DNA of 64,000 bases from Paenibacillus flagellatus (GCF_003217775.1 NZ_QJVJ01000018.1:62001-126000), one strand, 5' to 3'. Positions 49,747 through 59,521 are shown, counted from the first letter of the stretch. Notes: generated by a model not told the origin, from the letters alone. Numbers and translations are program-made.

Positions 49747-49797
49747 TGTCAAACCGTACAACTCCTGCCCACCTTTCCATTCCAAAGTGATGATACC

Positions 49798-49826
49798 ATC
49801 ATATTCAATTTCGCAAACCGGTGCAA
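49798..49826 (-). promoter_or_regulatory. glmS promoter
   Basis: Minus strand TTGCAC (49826-49821), 17-base spacer, TATGAT (49803-49798). Transcription would start ~45 nt before the ribozyme cleavage site. Confidence 0.75.
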
Positions 49827-49861
49827 CCTGCAAAATTCGTGAAAATTGGGCGCCAATCGTC

Positions 49862-49891
49862 AAAAATCCCCCGGATACTCATCCGGAGGAT
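49862..49891 (-). terminator. glmM terminator
   Basis: 11-bp stem (49891-49881 with 49876-49866) and 4-base loop followed by TTTTT on the minus strand; ends the cdaA-cdaR-glmM unit before glmS. Confidence 0.85.
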
Positions 49892-49960
49892 TGTTTTCAG
49901 ATACAATACGTATCAAATGTTAATATTTCGTAACAATTCGTACCGAATATTAAAAATGAA

Positions 49961-51301
49961 TTAGACCAATTCCCTCGTCACGACATCGGCGATTTCCGCC
50001 ACATATGCTTCGACGGACGCTTTGTCCGGCCCTTCTGCCATAACCCGCACGAGCGACTCCGTACCGGACGGACGCACCAGGACGCGGCCGTTGCCTGCAA
50101 ACCGCTTCTCTACGCTTTGGATCGCTTCCTCGATGGCGGCGTTGCCCTTCAGCTTGCTCTTATCCGCGACGCGTACGTTGACGAGCACCTGCGGATATTT
50201 CTGCATAAGGCCTTTCAGCTCGCTCAGCTTCTTGCCCGACTCCACCACCGTCTGTACGAGCTGCAAGCCGCTCAGAATGCCGTCGCCGGTCGTGTTGTAG
50301 TCGAGGAAGATCATGTGTCCGGACTGCTCGCCGCCGAGATTGTAGCCGCCCTTGCGCATCTCCTCCATGACGTACCGGTCGCCGACCGCCGTCTGCACCG
50401 CGCGGATGCCGAGCTTCTCCGCCCCTTTGAAAAAGCCGAGGTTCGCCATCACCGTCGTCACGATCGTATCGTGCTTGAGCGTCCCGGCGCGCTTCATCGC
50501 GTCGCCGCAAATGCTCAAGATGTAGTCCCCGTCGACTTCCTCGCCCAGCTCGTCGATCGCGATCAGCCGGTCCGCGTCGCCGTCGAACGACAGGCCGAGA
50601 TGGGCGCCGAGCCGGACGACTTCCTCCTTCAGCTTCTCCGGATGCGTCGAGCCGCAATGGTCGTTAATATTGCGCCCGTTCGGTTCGGCCCCGATCGTAT
50701 GCACGTCCGCGCCCAGCTCACGGAAAACTTTCGGAGCGAGCTCGTAAGCGGCCCCGTGCGCGCAGTCCAGCACGATTTTCAAACCGTCGAACCGGCGCCG
50801 TACCGTCGTCTTCAAATAATCCGTATACCGGTACTTCGCTTCCGGATCGTCATGCGCCGTCCCCAAATCGCCGCCCACCGGGCGCGGCAGCTCGTCGGCC
50901 GCCGCATCGAGCAGCCGCTCGATTTCGAGCTCGGTCTCGTCGAACAGCTTGAAGCCGTCGCTGCCGAAAAACTTGATGCCGTTATCCTCGACCGGATTGT
51001 GCGACGCCGAGATCATAACGCCCGCATCCGCCCCCATCGTCCGGGTCAAGTAAGCGACTCCCGGCGTCGAGATGACGCCGAGCCGGACGACGTCCGCTCC
51101 GATCGACAGCAGGCCGGCGACAAGCGCCGCCTCGAGCATCGGGCCGGATACGCGCGTATCGCGTCCGATCAGGACGACCGGCTTCTCTGCGTGCTGGGTC
51201 AAGACATAGCCGCCGCAGCGGCCGATTTTATAAGCGAGCTCCGGGGTCAGTTCCGAGTTGGCGACACCGCGTACCCCGTCCGTTCCGAAATATTTTCCCA
51301 T
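49961..51301 (-). CDS. glmM: Phosphoglucosamine mutase
   Basis: 446 residues. Interconverts glucosamine-6-P and glucosamine-1-P. N-terminal [15 protein letters not shown], phosphoserine loop [18 protein letters not shown], metal loop [12 protein letters not shown], sugar-binding [10 protein letters not shown] and phosphate-binding [13 protein letters not shown] are all intact. Start ATG 51301 behind AAGGAGAGG. Third gene of the conserved cdaA-cdaR-glmM cluster; CdaA activity is known to be modulated by GlmM in Bacillus and Listeria. Confidence 0.97.
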   Translation of the reverse strand: MGKYFGTDGVRGVANSELTPELAYKIGRCGGYVLTQHAEKPVVLIGRDTRVSGPMLEAALVAGLLSIGADVVRLGVISTPGVAYLTRTMGADAGVMISASHNPVEDNGIKFFGSDGFKLFDETELEIERLLDAAADELPRPVGGDLGTAHDDPEAKYRYTDYLKTTVRRRFDGLKIVLDCAHGAAYELAPKVFRELGADVHTIGAEPNGRNINDHCGSTHPEKLKEEVVRLGAHLGLSFDGDADRLIAIDELGEEVDGDYILSICGDAMKRAGTLKHDTIVTTVMANLGFFKGAEKLGIRAVQTAVGDRYVMEEMRKGGYNLGGEQSGHMIFLDYNTTGDGILSGLQLVQTVVESGKKLSELKGLMQKYPQVLVNVRVADKSKLKGNAAIEEAIQSVEKRFAGNGRVLVRPSGTESLVRVMAEGPDKASVEAYVAEIADVVTRELV

Positions 51302-51358
51302 TCGTTCGTTCCTCTCCTTATGACAGCTCCTCGTTTCGCGTCCCATGGGACGCGGCTG

Positions 51359-52693
51359 TTACGGCTGCTTTTCCGTTTGCGTTTGCGTTTGTGCCGGGGT
51401 CTGCGGTTGAACCGGCGTTTGCGTCGTCGACTGAACCGGCGTCTGCACTTGTCCGGCGCCGGCGGCCTGCTGGCCGGCCTTCGCCGTAATGTCGACGACC
51501 GCCTGCGGATTCGCATCGACTTTTTTGACGAATTGGGGCAAATTCAAGTTCACTTGGATCGCATGCTCGCCCGGCGGCTGATTGCTGACGTCGACGATCG
51601 CCTGCACGTCCTGCGGCCTCAGCTTCGCGAGCGTCGCCGGCGCCCCCTCGACGGTTACGTTCACCGTACCGCCTGCCGGCGTTTTGATTTTCGTATCGTA
51701 TTCGTTGTTTTGTCCGATAATGGTGATCGGCACCTGCTCGAGCGTCTTGCGCTCGGACGGCACGATCTGCACCTTGACCTCGACCTTGGCCGGATCGACG
51801 AGCGTAATCCGGTTTTTCAACGGAATATCGAGCGTAAACGTCTGATCCGCCTTAACTCCGGTCAAATCGATCTGCGGCCCTTCGTAGAAGTCGAGCGTGT
51901 TGAGCAGCTCCTGCGGCCCGTAGACGGTAATTTGGTCGAAGGACGGCTGGAACGCCGCCACGCCGAAGCCGGAGGCGGGTTCGCCGATCACTTTAAGCTG
52001 CAGCGGCATTTTTTTGAACGGCTGCGTAATCGGCACCTCGACGTCGACGACGGGAGGGCTGATCGTCACGGCCAGCTCCTTGCCGTTCTTGTCCAAAGCG
52101 ACCAGCTTCGCCTGCTTCGTCACGGCCGACTGCGCGTTCTCGATGTTGACGTCGGCCCGAACCGTAATCGCTTCGTCCATCAAGCCGCTCGGTACCGTGA
52201 GCAGGACGCGGTTCGGCTTCGCCACCGGCTGCCCGGCTTTGAACCCGTTCGCCGGGTTGCCGATCAGATTGACGGTGACGGGCACTTCCTTCGTCTGCTT
52301 CTCCTCCAGCACGACCTTCGCGTACGGCGGGAAGATCGATACTTTGACCCCGGACGGCGAGTTTTTCGCGATAAGCGACAGCGTATTCTCCCCGACCTTG
52401 GCGTCGGTCAAATCGACCACGATTTGATACTGGTCGGTGCTCAGCTTCTTCAGCGCCGACTCCTTGCCCTCCAGCCGGATCATGACCTCCGTCGGGTCCA
52501 TCGACTGGATATGGAATTTCGTATCGTCGTATAGGGGCGTTACCTTTACATTATAAATCGTACGTTCCTGCGTCGTCGAGAAGCCGTTGCCGGTCGTGGC
52601 GTTTTCGTCCAGCCGGACGACCGCCCACAGCAAAATCCCGAGAAGGAGCGCGATCACTTTGACGACATTCGTATTGCGAAGCCATTTATCCAT
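51359..52693 (-). CDS. cdaR: CdaR, YbbR-domain regulator of diadenylate cyclase
   Basis: 444 residues. One N-terminal TM helix (NVVKVIALLLGILLWAVVRLDE) and then four extracytoplasmic YbbR repeats, each beginning with a similar strand pattern (VKVTPLYDDTKFHIQSMDPTEVMIRLEG; VPVTVNLIGNPANGFKAGQP; MPLQLKVIGEPASGFGVAAF; VPITIIGQNNEYDTKI). The C-terminal tail is Gln/Pro/Thr-rich low complexity. Overlaps the end of cdaA by 8 bases. It tunes c-di-AMP synthesis by CdaA at the membrane. Confidence 0.96.
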   Translation of the reverse strand: MDKWLRNTNVVKVIALLLGILLWAVVRLDENATTGNGFSTTQERTIYNVKVTPLYDDTKFHIQSMDPTEVMIRLEGKESALKKLSTDQYQIVVDLTDAKVGENTLSLIAKNSPSGVKVSIFPPYAKVVLEEKQTKEVPVTVNLIGNPANGFKAGQPVAKPNRVLLTVPSGLMDEAITVRADVNIENAQSAVTKQAKLVALDKNGKELAVTISPPVVDVEVPITQPFKKMPLQLKVIGEPASGFGVAAFQPSFDQITVYGPQELLNTLDFYEGPQIDLTGVKADQTFTLDIPLKNRITLVDPAKVEVKVQIVPSERKTLEQVPITIIGQNNEYDTKIKTPAGGTVNVTVEGAPATLAKLRPQDVQAIVDVSNQPPGEHAIQVNLNLPQFVKKVDANPQAVVDITAKAGQQAAGAGQVQTPVQSTTQTPVQPQTPAQTQTQTEKQP

Positions 52694-53507
52694 GCTGCTT
52701 CTCCCTTCCTTTCCGCTTCCAGAAAGGAGTCTTCTCCTTGGCCTTCGCCTTCGGGCGCAGTTCCTCGAACAGCTTCGAGACGAGCGATTCGTCCTTGATG
52801 TCGCGGACGATTTGGCCGTTCAGCGCCAGCGAGACTTGTCCGGTTTCTTCCGATACGACGACGCAGATCGCGTCGCACACCTCGCTCATGCCGATCGCCG
52901 CCCGGTGGCGCGTGCCTAGCTCCTTGCTGATGAACGGGTTTTCCGACAGCGGCAAATAACAGCCGGCGGCCATGATCTGGTTGCCGCGGATAATGACGGC
53001 CCCGTCGTGCAGCGGCGTGTTCGGAATGAAGATGTTGATCAGCAGCTCCGATGTGATTTGCGATTGGAGCGGAATGCCCGACTCGAGATAATCGTTCAGC
53101 CCCGTTTCCCGTTCGAATACGATGAGTGCGCCGATCTTCCGCTTGGACAAATGATTGACCGCCTTCAATATATGCGAAATGCGGTGCGTCACGTCCTGCT
53201 CCTCGTCGTTCGACGACCGGCTGAACAGCTTACCCCGTCCGAGCTGCTCGAGGGCGCGCCGCAGCTCCGGCTGAAAGATGATGATGACCGCCAACACGCC
53301 GAACGTGAACATTTGGTTCATCATCCATTGCAGCGTGTTGAGCTTGAACCATATGCTGAGCGCCCACGTCAGGACGACCACCACGATGCCTTGCAGCAGC
53401 TGGACGGCCCGCGTGCCGCGGATAAGCAAAATCAGTTGATAAATGACATAGCTGACGATCAGGATGTCCACAATATCTTTAATCCGGATTTCGGTCAACA
53501 GTTCCAT
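52686..53507 (-). CDS. cdaA: Membrane diadenylate cyclase CdaA
   Basis: 273 residues. Three N-terminal TM helices (DILIVSYVIYQLILLI; LLQGIVVVVLTWALSIWF; FTFGVLAVIIIFQPELRRAL), a short coiled coil, and the DAC catalytic domain with DGA in NTPLHDGAVI and RHR in GTRHRAAIGMSE. Makes the essential second messenger c-di-AMP from ATP. First gene of the cdaA-cdaR-glmM operon. The basic C-terminal tail (KAKAKEKTPFWKRKGREK) is common in the family. Confidence 0.97.
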   Translation of the reverse strand: MELLTEIRIKDIVDILIVSYVIYQLILLIRGTRAVQLLQGIVVVVLTWALSIWFKLNTLQWMMNQMFTFGVLAVIIIFQPELRRALEQLGRGKLFSRSSNDEEQDVTHRISHILKAVNHLSKRKIGALIVFERETGLNDYLESGIPLQSQITSELLINIFIPNTPLHDGAVIIRGNQIMAAGCYLPLSENPFISKELGTRHRAAIGMSEVCDAICVVVSEETGQVSLALNGQIVRDIKDESLVSKLFEELRPKAKAKEKTPFWKRKGREKQHG

Positions 53508-53607
53508 GCCCGTTCCCCCATGGCCCCGTCAGGAGCCTCTCTGTCTGGTTGCAACAACCCGCATGCGGGTTACGGCGGCCGTGTCGAGATCGATACGCCT
53601 TCTTTAA

Positions 53608-53616
53608 ATCATACCA
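53608..53616 (-). promoter_or_regulatory. Extended -10 promoter for cdaA
   Basis: Minus strand TGGTATGAT (53616-53608), a TGnTATGAT extended -10, just after the rsiW-like terminator. No clear -35. Confidence 0.45.
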
Positions 53617-53625
53617 TATTTTCAG

Positions 53626-53658
53626 AAAAAAACCTCCCTTTCGGCGAAAGTCGGGAGG
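53626..53658 (-). terminator. Terminator after the anti-sigma gene
   Basis: CCTCCC/GGGAGG outer stem with inner CTTTC/GAAAG, then seven T on the minus strand. Confidence 0.85.
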
Positions 53659-53735
53659 CCGATTCTTTCTACGTATATCGACAAAAAAAAGAAACCGTAA
53701 ACGGCGGCGAAATCGATTCGCGGCGGCGTCCGGCT

Positions 53736-54341
53736 CTATTTGGCGAAAAGGGAAATGAATTGGTTCACCTTGAACCACAGCCATTCGACGGCTTGGTTCA
53801 CGCTCTGGATCTCTCCGGAAATTTGCGCGGTCGAGGCGAGGGCATAGTTGCCGTCAATCACGACCAAGTTTCCGTTAATCTTGCCTTGCACTTCGACCTG
53901 ACCGTTCTCCACGATCAGATTGCCTTCGACGGTCCGCCCTTCGGGCACGACGACCGTATGTCCTTTGACGACGACTTGGTCGAGGTCGCCCTGCAGCGCG
54001 AGCTGCGTATCCTGATTCCACATCGACAGGAAGCTGCCGAGCATCACCATGAAGAACACGGCGGCGACCGTGGCGGCCGGATGGCGGCGCGGCCATCTCG
54101 TCCAGGCGACGCGCTTGGCCGGTGCCGGCAAGCTCTGCATGATGGAAGCCGTCGTCAGCCCGCTCGGCGGCGCGGCCGGCTTCAGGGAGCGAATCAGCAT
54201 GCCTGCGCGCTCCAGCTTGGCGTATCGCTGCCGGCATTCCGGGCATGCGGCCATATGCTTCTTCAGCTCCGCCGCCTCGGCCCCGGCGAGTTCACCGTCC
54301 AAATAGTCGTGCATCAAAAGGATGGCTTCCTTGCAGTTCAT
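53736..54341 (-). CDS. Anti-sigma-W factor (RsiW-like)
   Basis: 201 residues. Zinc-finger anti-sigma domain: MNCKEAILLMHDYLDGELAGAEAAELKKHMAACPECRQRY, with the HxxxCxxC motif. One TM helix at ~85-105 (AATVAAVFFMVMLGSFLSMW). The extracytoplasmic part (~110-185) has repeated VVVKGHTVVVPEGRTVEGNLIVENGQVEVQGKINGNLVVIDG, a beta-helical bactofilin-like pattern. Holds SigW inactive at the membrane until regulated proteolysis. 92 bp downstream of sigW; ATG 54341 behind AAAGGAG. Confidence 0.9.
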   Translation of the reverse strand: MNCKEAILLMHDYLDGELAGAEAAELKKHMAACPECRQRYAKLERAGMLIRSLKPAAPPSGLTTASIMQSLPAPAKRVAWTRWPRRHPAATVAAVFFMVMLGSFLSMWNQDTQLALQGDLDQVVVKGHTVVVPEGRTVEGNLIVENGQVEVQGKINGNLVVIDGNYALASTAQISGEIQSVNQAVEWLWFKVNQFISLFAK

Positions 54342-54433
54342 ACTTCGTGCCACTCCTTTCCTTACCTTCGGTTCGCATAGTGTCTCGTAATGTACAATAC
54401 GTGCAAGCATCGAATCCGTTTCATGATCCGCGA

Positions 54434-55006
54434 TTAAAGCAGCGATTCTTTTTCGAGCCGGTCGCGCAAATATTCCCGGCCGCGATGCACGCGCGTCTTG
54501 ACCGTCGTCACGGGCATATCGAGCACCTCGCTGATCTCCTGCAGCGACATGTCGTGCATGTACCGGAGAATCACGGCCGACTTGTACTTCTCCGGAAGCG
54601 AATCGATCGCGCGTCGCACCTGCTCCTGCGTCTCGGACAGAAGCAGCTCCCCCTCCGGCGAACGGTCTCCGCTCGCGAGCATCGAATACCAATCGGTGCC
54701 CTCGCTGTCGTTCACCTCCGCGTCCAGCGAATAGGAAGCTTTGCGCTTGCGCAGCCGGTCGATGCACAAATTCGTCCCGATCCGGTAAATCCAAGTCGAA
54801 AACTTCTGCGTCTCGTCGTACCGGTTCAAATTCGTGTAGACGCGCAAAAACGTCTCCTGCACGACGTCCTCCGCCTCCTGCACGTTATGCAGCATCCGGT
54901 AGGCGAGATGGTAAATCTTATCCTTGTACAAATCGACGAGCTCGCCGAATGCGCGGCGGTCGCCGTTGCGGGCCAGCTTCGCCAGCCTCGTCTCTACAAA
55001 ATTCAC
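54434..55006 (-). CDS. sigW: RNA polymerase sigma factor SigW
   Basis: 190 residues. Region 2 (AFGELVDLYKDKIYHLAYRMLHNVQEAEDVVQETFLRVYTNLNRYDETQKFSTWIYRIGTNLCIDRLRKRK) and region 4 (LPEKYKSAVILRYMHDMSLQEISEVLDMPVTTVKTRVHRGREYLRDRL) closely follow the SigW subfamily. Controls envelope-stress genes. Start taken as GTG 55006, 7 bases after GGAGG; ATG codons at 55021 and 55012 are in frame but badly placed relative to that site. The rsiW-like gene follows, as in other Bacillota. Confidence 0.93.
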   Translation of the reverse strand: MNFVETRLAKLARNGDRRAFGELVDLYKDKIYHLAYRMLHNVQEAEDVVQETFLRVYTNLNRYDETQKFSTWIYRIGTNLCIDRLRKRKASYSLDAEVNDSEGTDWYSMLASGDRSPEGELLLSETQEQVRRAIDSLPEKYKSAVILRYMHDMSLQEISEVLDMPVTTVKTRVHRGREYLRDRLEKESLL

Positions 55007-55041
55007 CGACATTCCTCCCATCCCGGTACGCCTTGCGTCGT

Positions 55042-55953
55042 CTATCCGTCGTCAGCCCGGTTGTCTGACGCCGGAAGCTTCGCCTCCGATACGACGATGC
55101 CGAGAAGTATCAACGCCATTCCCGCCCACTGCGCGGGAACGACCCGTTCGCCCAATATGAAAAACGCCCCCGTCACCGCCACCGGCAGCTCCATCGAAGC
55201 GAGCATCGCCGCAAGCGAGCTGCCGATCTTCGGGATGCCGATGTTGAACAGCACCGTCGGCAGCACCGATCCGAGCAGGCCGAGCAGCGCCCCCCACAGC
55301 AGCAGCGAGCCCGTGTCCGCGCCGAATATCGTATGCGGCGGGTTGATCGCATACAGGACCGGCAGCGCCGCCGTCAGCATGACCGCCGATTTCATGACCG
55401 GATGAAGAGTCGTCTCCACTTTGCCGGCCGCGAACAGAAACAAGCTGTACGTACAAGCGGACAACAGCCCGAACGCGACGCCGAGCGGACTCACATCCGT
55501 CATACGGGCATCGAACAAATTAACGGCCAGCAGCGTGCCCGCCACGACCAATCCTACCGCGACGAGCTGTTGGGGCTTCGGCCATTTTCGGCCATGGAGG
55601 CAATCCATCAAAATCGTGATCCACGTAAATTGGAATAACAGAACGATCGCGAGCGACGCGTCCAGCTCGGACAGCGCGATATTATAGAAGAACGTCGTCA
55701 GCGCCAGGCCGAATATGCCGACGAGCGACAGCTTGATCCAAGACTGGCGGAACGGGTTCGCCCACGCTTTCGGGTTCGTTAGCACGAGCAGCCATAAAAT
55801 GACCGTCCCCATCGTTATTTGGCTCGCGCTCACCTGTACGCCGCTGAACCCGCGCTCGTAAGCCATTTTGATGAACGGGGACAGCATCCCGTAGCTGGCG
55901 GCGCCCAGCAGCACCAGCGCGGCGGCGAGCCATCTCGATGCCGATTGCTTCAA
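55042..55953 (-). CDS. EamA/DMT family transporter
   Basis: 303 residues, ten TM helices, two EamA repeats. Same landmarks as the gene at 27528-28460: SYGMLSPFIKMAYERGFSGVQVSASQI at the start, FFYNIALSELDASLAIVLLFQFTWI closing repeat one, and MLASMELPVAVTGAFFILGERVVPAQWAGMALILLGI in repeat two, so the two are paralogues. Start TTG 55953 with GGGGAGTG upstream. A TATACT -10 lies at 56021-56016. Substrate unknown. Confidence 0.93.
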   Translation of the reverse strand: MKQSASRWLAAALVLLGAASYGMLSPFIKMAYERGFSGVQVSASQITMGTVILWLLVLTNPKAWANPFRQSWIKLSLVGIFGLALTTFFYNIALSELDASLAIVLLFQFTWITILMDCLHGRKWPKPQQLVAVGLVVAGTLLAVNLFDARMTDVSPLGVAFGLLSACTYSLFLFAAGKVETTLHPVMKSAVMLTAALPVLYAINPPHTIFGADTGSLLLWGALLGLLGSVLPTVLFNIGIPKIGSSLAAMLASMELPVAVTGAFFILGERVVPAQWAGMALILLGIVVSEAKLPASDNRADDG

Positions 55954-56028
55954 CGGTTGTCACTCCCCGCAAGTACGGGCGCATTATCCGCGCCTACTAC
56001 CATTTAGTATAACTGTACCGTTTTTTAC

Positions 56029-56074
56029 GAAAAAAGTCGAGAAACGTTCCGCCACGGAAACGTCTCCCGACTTT
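56029..56074 (-). terminator. ppc terminator
   Basis: About 18-bp stem within 56074-56033 (a few mismatches) followed on the minus strand by TTTTTT. Confidence 0.85.
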
Positions 56075-56105
56075 GCTCGATTCGATATTCGATTGGCGGA
56101 CCGGA

Positions 56106-58901
56106 TCAGCCCGTATTGCGCAGGCCGGCGGCGATGCCGTTGATCGTCAGCAGCACCTCGCGCAGCAGCTCCGCCGTTTCCTCCGACCCTTCCGGCTTCG
56201 AGCGAAGCTCGGTCAGCAGCTGCACCTGCAAGTAGCTGAGCGGATCGACGTACGGATTGCGCAGCCGGATCGATTCCTGGATGACCGACTGGTTATCCAG
56301 TATTTCCTTTTGCCCCGTAATTTCCAGTATGAGCTGCGACGTCAGCGCGTACTCGGAGCGGATTTGCCCGAAAATGCGCGCGCTCGCTTCCCGGTTGCTC
56401 GCCATTTGGGCGTATTCTTGCGCGATCAGCAAATCGGCCTTGCCGAGCGCCATTTGCAAATTGTCGATCATCGAGCGGAAGAACGACCAGTTCGCGTACA
56501 TTTCTTTCAGCTTTTGCAGGTTTTCCGGCTTGCCTTGGTAAAACGTCTGCAGACCGGAGCCCGCCGCGTACCAGGCCGGGAGAAGATACCGGCTTTGCGT
56601 CCAGCCGAACACCCACGGGATGGCGCGCAAATCCTCGAACCGGTCGCTGTTTTTCCGCTTCGCCGGGCGGGAGCCGATGTTCAGCTCGCCGATTTCCGGC
56701 AGCGGCGTCGATTCCTTGAAAAATTGATAAAAATCCGGATCGCGGAAAATGAGATCCTGGTATTTCGTCTGGGACTGCTCCGAAATCGACCGCATGATCG
56801 TTTCGTACTCGCGCTCGTTTTCGTCCTGCTTCGGATGCTTCGCCAGGCGGGCGCTCGCGATGAGCGCGGACGTAGCCTGCTCCAAGCTGCGGTACGCGAT
56901 CCCCTTCAGGGCGTACCGGGAGGACAGCACCTCGCCCTGCTCCGTAATTTTGATACCGCCGCCGATCGTCTCGGGCGGCTGGGCCATAATGCTCCGGTTA
57001 AGCGGCATGCCGCCGCGGCCGAGCGCACCGCCCCGTCCGTGGAAAAACTTCAGCTTCACGTTGTGGCGCTTCGCCACCTTCGTAATTTCCTGCAGCGCGA
57101 CCCGGAGCTCCCAGTTGGCGGTCAGCACGCCGCCGTCCTTGTTGCTGTCCGAATAGCCGAGCATAATTTCCTGGATGTTGTTGAAGTCCGGAATGCTGTC
57201 GCGGTACGCCGGAATGTTGAACAGCGTATCCATGATGCCGGGCGCCGCATGCAGGTCGTCGATCGTCTCGAACAGCGGAGCCGGCTGCAGCGTGCAGCGT
57301 ACCGTTCCGTCCGCGTCGCGGAGGTACAGTCCGACTTCCTTCGCGAACGTCATGACCTCGAGCAGATCGCTTGCGCCCTGCGTCATGCTGATCAAGTATG
57401 TCGTGATGCATTTCGGGCCGAATTCGGCTTGGGCCGCCTTGATCGTCTTGTAGACGTTGATGACTTCCATCGTCGATTCGGAATACTCCAAGTACGGAGA
57501 CATCAGCGGGCGCGGGTCGTTCAGAAGTCCGGCCAGCAGCTCGATCTTCTCCTGCTCGGACAGCGCCGCGTAATTGTCGGCGATATTCATCCGTTTCAAA
57601 ATTTCGTTCATCGCGGCTTCGTGCTCTTTGCTATGCTGGCGAACGTCCAAGCCGGCGAGATGGAAGCCGAACAGCTCCACTTGACGGATCAGCTTGCGGA
57701 TATAAATATCGGCCGTATAATCGGCGTAATGATTGCGCAAGCTGCGGTCGATCAGCCGCAAATCGTCGAGCAGCTCGGCCGGCGACGCGTATTTGGCGCG
57801 GCTGTTCCGGGCGGCGTTCGATTGCGTGTTGACGATTTTTTCTACCATATAGGTCAGCTTGATCCGGTACGGCTCTTTGTCGTTGCGCCAGACGTCCTCG
57901 GATTTCAGCCGAATATGCTCCTTGTCCGTCTCGATCGAGGCGAGAAGCTCCGGCGACACGTTCGCGATGTTCGTGCTGAAGCTGAGATGGTTCATGAGCC
58001 GGACGAGCTGCTGCTCATACTTTTGGAGCGCGAGCTGGCGGTGCATCGTCAGCGTCTCCCAAGTAATCTTCGCCGTCACGGACGGGTTGCCGTCGCGGTC
58101 TCCGCCGATCCAGGAGCCGAAGCGCAAAAACGTCGGCACGTTCCATTCGGTATCCGGATAATATTTATGCAAACAGCGTTCCAGCTCTTGATACACTTCC
58201 GGAAGGACGTCGAACAACGTCTCGTCGAAGTAGTACAAGCCGTTGCGCACTTCGTCCAAAACGGTCGGCTTCCGGTCGCGAAGCTCGTCGGTTTGCCACA
58301 GCGTCAGCACCTCGCTGACCAGCTTCTCCCGCAACTGCTCCCGCTCCCGGTTCGTCAAGGACGGATTGTCCAGCTTCATCACGTCGCTTGCGATCCGCTG
58401 ATGAATTTCGAGAACGACGCGCCGCGTCGCTTCGGTCGGATGCGCCGTCATGACGAGCTCGAGCGAAATCGTCCCGAGAATGTCCTGCACTTCCTCCGGC
58501 GGCACGTTGCTCTTGCGCAGCTCGGCGATAATGCCTTCGATCGAGCCCGGCTGGATGTTCATCTCCGTCGACCGGTCGTAATCGCGCTTGCGGCGAATCC
58601 GATGGTTTTGCTCGGCGATGTTGACGAGCTGGAAGTAAATGGCGAAAGCTCGAATGACGTTGTGACGGTTTTCCGGACTAAGCGTGCGGATAATCGTCTT
58701 GAAGTCCTGGAACAGCGCCGGCTCCGAGGAAGCGCGGAGCGTCTTGCTCATCTCGCGGATTTGCTCGACCAGGCTGAGCAGCTCCTGCCCGCCCTGATGA
58801 ATGAGCACCTCGCCCAAAATCGTCGTCAAAAAGCGTACGTCCCGACGCAGCAGATGATGGCTCGAGTTGCCTTGGTTCGCTTCGATAGTCGCTTCAGTCA
58901 T
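56106..58901 (-). CDS. ppc: Phosphoenolpyruvate carboxylase
   Basis: 931 residues, full length. Adds bicarbonate to PEP to refill oxaloacetate. Catalytic signatures: VMTAHPTEATRR (active-site His), FLRFGSWIGGDRDGNPSVT, EIMLGYSDSNKDGG, KFFHGRGGALGRGG (glycine loop) and the invariant C-terminus LTINGIAAGLRNTG. Start chosen at ATG 58901 behind GGAGGG (7 bases). Monocistronic, with a terminator downstream; a TACCCGCA/TGCGGGGTA hairpin sits in the leader at ~58988-59011. Confidence 0.97.
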   Translation of the reverse strand: MTEATIEANQGNSSHHLLRRDVRFLTTILGEVLIHQGGQELLSLVEQIREMSKTLRASSEPALFQDFKTIIRTLSPENRHNVIRAFAIYFQLVNIAEQNHRIRRKRDYDRSTEMNIQPGSIEGIIAELRKSNVPPEEVQDILGTISLELVMTAHPTEATRRVVLEIHQRIASDVMKLDNPSLTNREREQLREKLVSEVLTLWQTDELRDRKPTVLDEVRNGLYYFDETLFDVLPEVYQELERCLHKYYPDTEWNVPTFLRFGSWIGGDRDGNPSVTAKITWETLTMHRQLALQKYEQQLVRLMNHLSFSTNIANVSPELLASIETDKEHIRLKSEDVWRNDKEPYRIKLTYMVEKIVNTQSNAARNSRAKYASPAELLDDLRLIDRSLRNHYADYTADIYIRKLIRQVELFGFHLAGLDVRQHSKEHEAAMNEILKRMNIADNYAALSEQEKIELLAGLLNDPRPLMSPYLEYSESTMEVINVYKTIKAAQAEFGPKCITTYLISMTQGASDLLEVMTFAKEVGLYLRDADGTVRCTLQPAPLFETIDDLHAAPGIMDTLFNIPAYRDSIPDFNNIQEIMLGYSDSNKDGGVLTANWELRVALQEITKVAKRHNVKLKFFHGRGGALGRGGMPLNRSIMAQPPETIGGGIKITEQGEVLSSRYALKGIAYRSLEQATSALIASARLAKHPKQDENEREYETIMRSISEQSQTKYQDLIFRDPDFYQFFKESTPLPEIGELNIGSRPAKRKNSDRFEDLRAIPWVFGWTQSRYLLPAWYAAGSGLQTFYQGKPENLQKLKEMYANWSFFRSMIDNLQMALGKADLLIAQEYAQMASNREASARIFGQIRSEYALTSQLILEITGQKEILDNQSVIQESIRLRNPYVDPLSYLQVQLLTELRSKPEGSEETAELLREVLLTINGIAAGLRNTG

Positions 58902-59040
58902 AATGTTTCCCTCCATCCTTAACCCATTCGCCAAATTTCACGACATTCCTGCTTTAACGCGATAAAAGTTCACTTCTTCTATGTTCATTACCCGCAAACG
59001 AGTGCGGGGTATCGCAAACCTTATGTCATCCGTATACACA

Positions 59041-59060
59041 AAAAAAGACCTCTCGGTCTT
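59041..59060 (-). terminator. Terminator of the tRNA operon
   Basis: AAGACC-GAGA-GGTCTT hairpin followed by TTTTT on the minus strand. Confidence 0.85.
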
Positions 59061-59070
59061 ATGGTTATGG

Positions 59071-59144
59071 TGGAGCGGGTGATGGGAATCGAACCCACGC
59101 TACCAGCTTGGAAGGCTGGAGTTCTACCATTGAACTACACCCGC
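59071..59144 (-). tRNA. tRNA-Gly (TCC)
   Basis: 74 nt including encoded CCA. Anticodon stem CCAGC/GCTGG with loop CTTCCAA (anticodon TCC); T-loop GGTTCGATTCC; acceptor GCGGGTG/CACCCGC. Last gene of the four-tRNA operon. Confidence 0.95.
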
Positions 59145-59166
59145 ATAACGATTCAATTTGCAAAAA

Positions 59167-59243
59167 TGGTCGGGACGACACGATTTGAACATGCGACCCC
59201 CTGGTCCCAAACCAGGTGCTCTACCAAGCTGAGCTACGTCCCG
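59167..59243 (-). tRNA. tRNA-Pro (TGG)
   Basis: 77 nt with encoded CCA. Anticodon stem CCTGG/CCAGG, loop TTTGGGA (anticodon TGG); acceptor CGGGACG/CGTCCCG; D-arm GCTCAGCTTGGTAGAGC. Confidence 0.95.
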
Positions 59244-59266
59244 TGATGCGTTAGAAAAAAAAGAAA

Positions 59267-59343
59267 TGGCGTGCCCTGAGAGATTCGAACTCCCGACCTT
59301 TTGATTCGTAGTCAAACGCTCTATCCGGCTGAGCTAAGGGCAC
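59267..59343 (-). tRNA. tRNA-Arg (ACG)
   Basis: 77 nt with encoded CCA. Anticodon stem TTTGA/TCAAA, loop CTACGAA (anticodon ACG, read as ICG); acceptor GTGCCCT/AGGGCAC. Confidence 0.95.
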
Positions 59344-59349
59344 ATCTTA

Positions 59350-59424
59350 TGGAGCGGACGACGAGATTCGAACTCGCGACCCTCGCCTTGGCAAGGCGAT
59401 GCTCTACCACTGAGCCACGTCCGC
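59350..59424 (-). tRNA. tRNA-Gly (GCC)
   Basis: 75 nt with encoded CCA. Anticodon stem TCGCC/GGCGA, loop TTGCCAA (anticodon GCC); acceptor GCGGACG/CGTCCGC. First gene of the operon. Confidence 0.95.
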
Positions 59425-59521
59425 ATATGGGTTGCTGCCGCTTGTCGTCACCGGCACGGTCGCCCGGCCCGATCGCGATCGGAACCGCTTGGGATGCACC
59501 GACAATTTAGCGACAAGTGTT

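Noticed and set aside
55007-55060. Autoregulatory SigW promoter (TGAAAC-N16-CGTA)
   Set aside because: A CGTA lies near, but no TGAAAC at the right spacing.
56073-58922. A 949-codon open frame on the plus strand
   Set aside because: Exact antisense shadow of ppc, which has full catalytic motifs.
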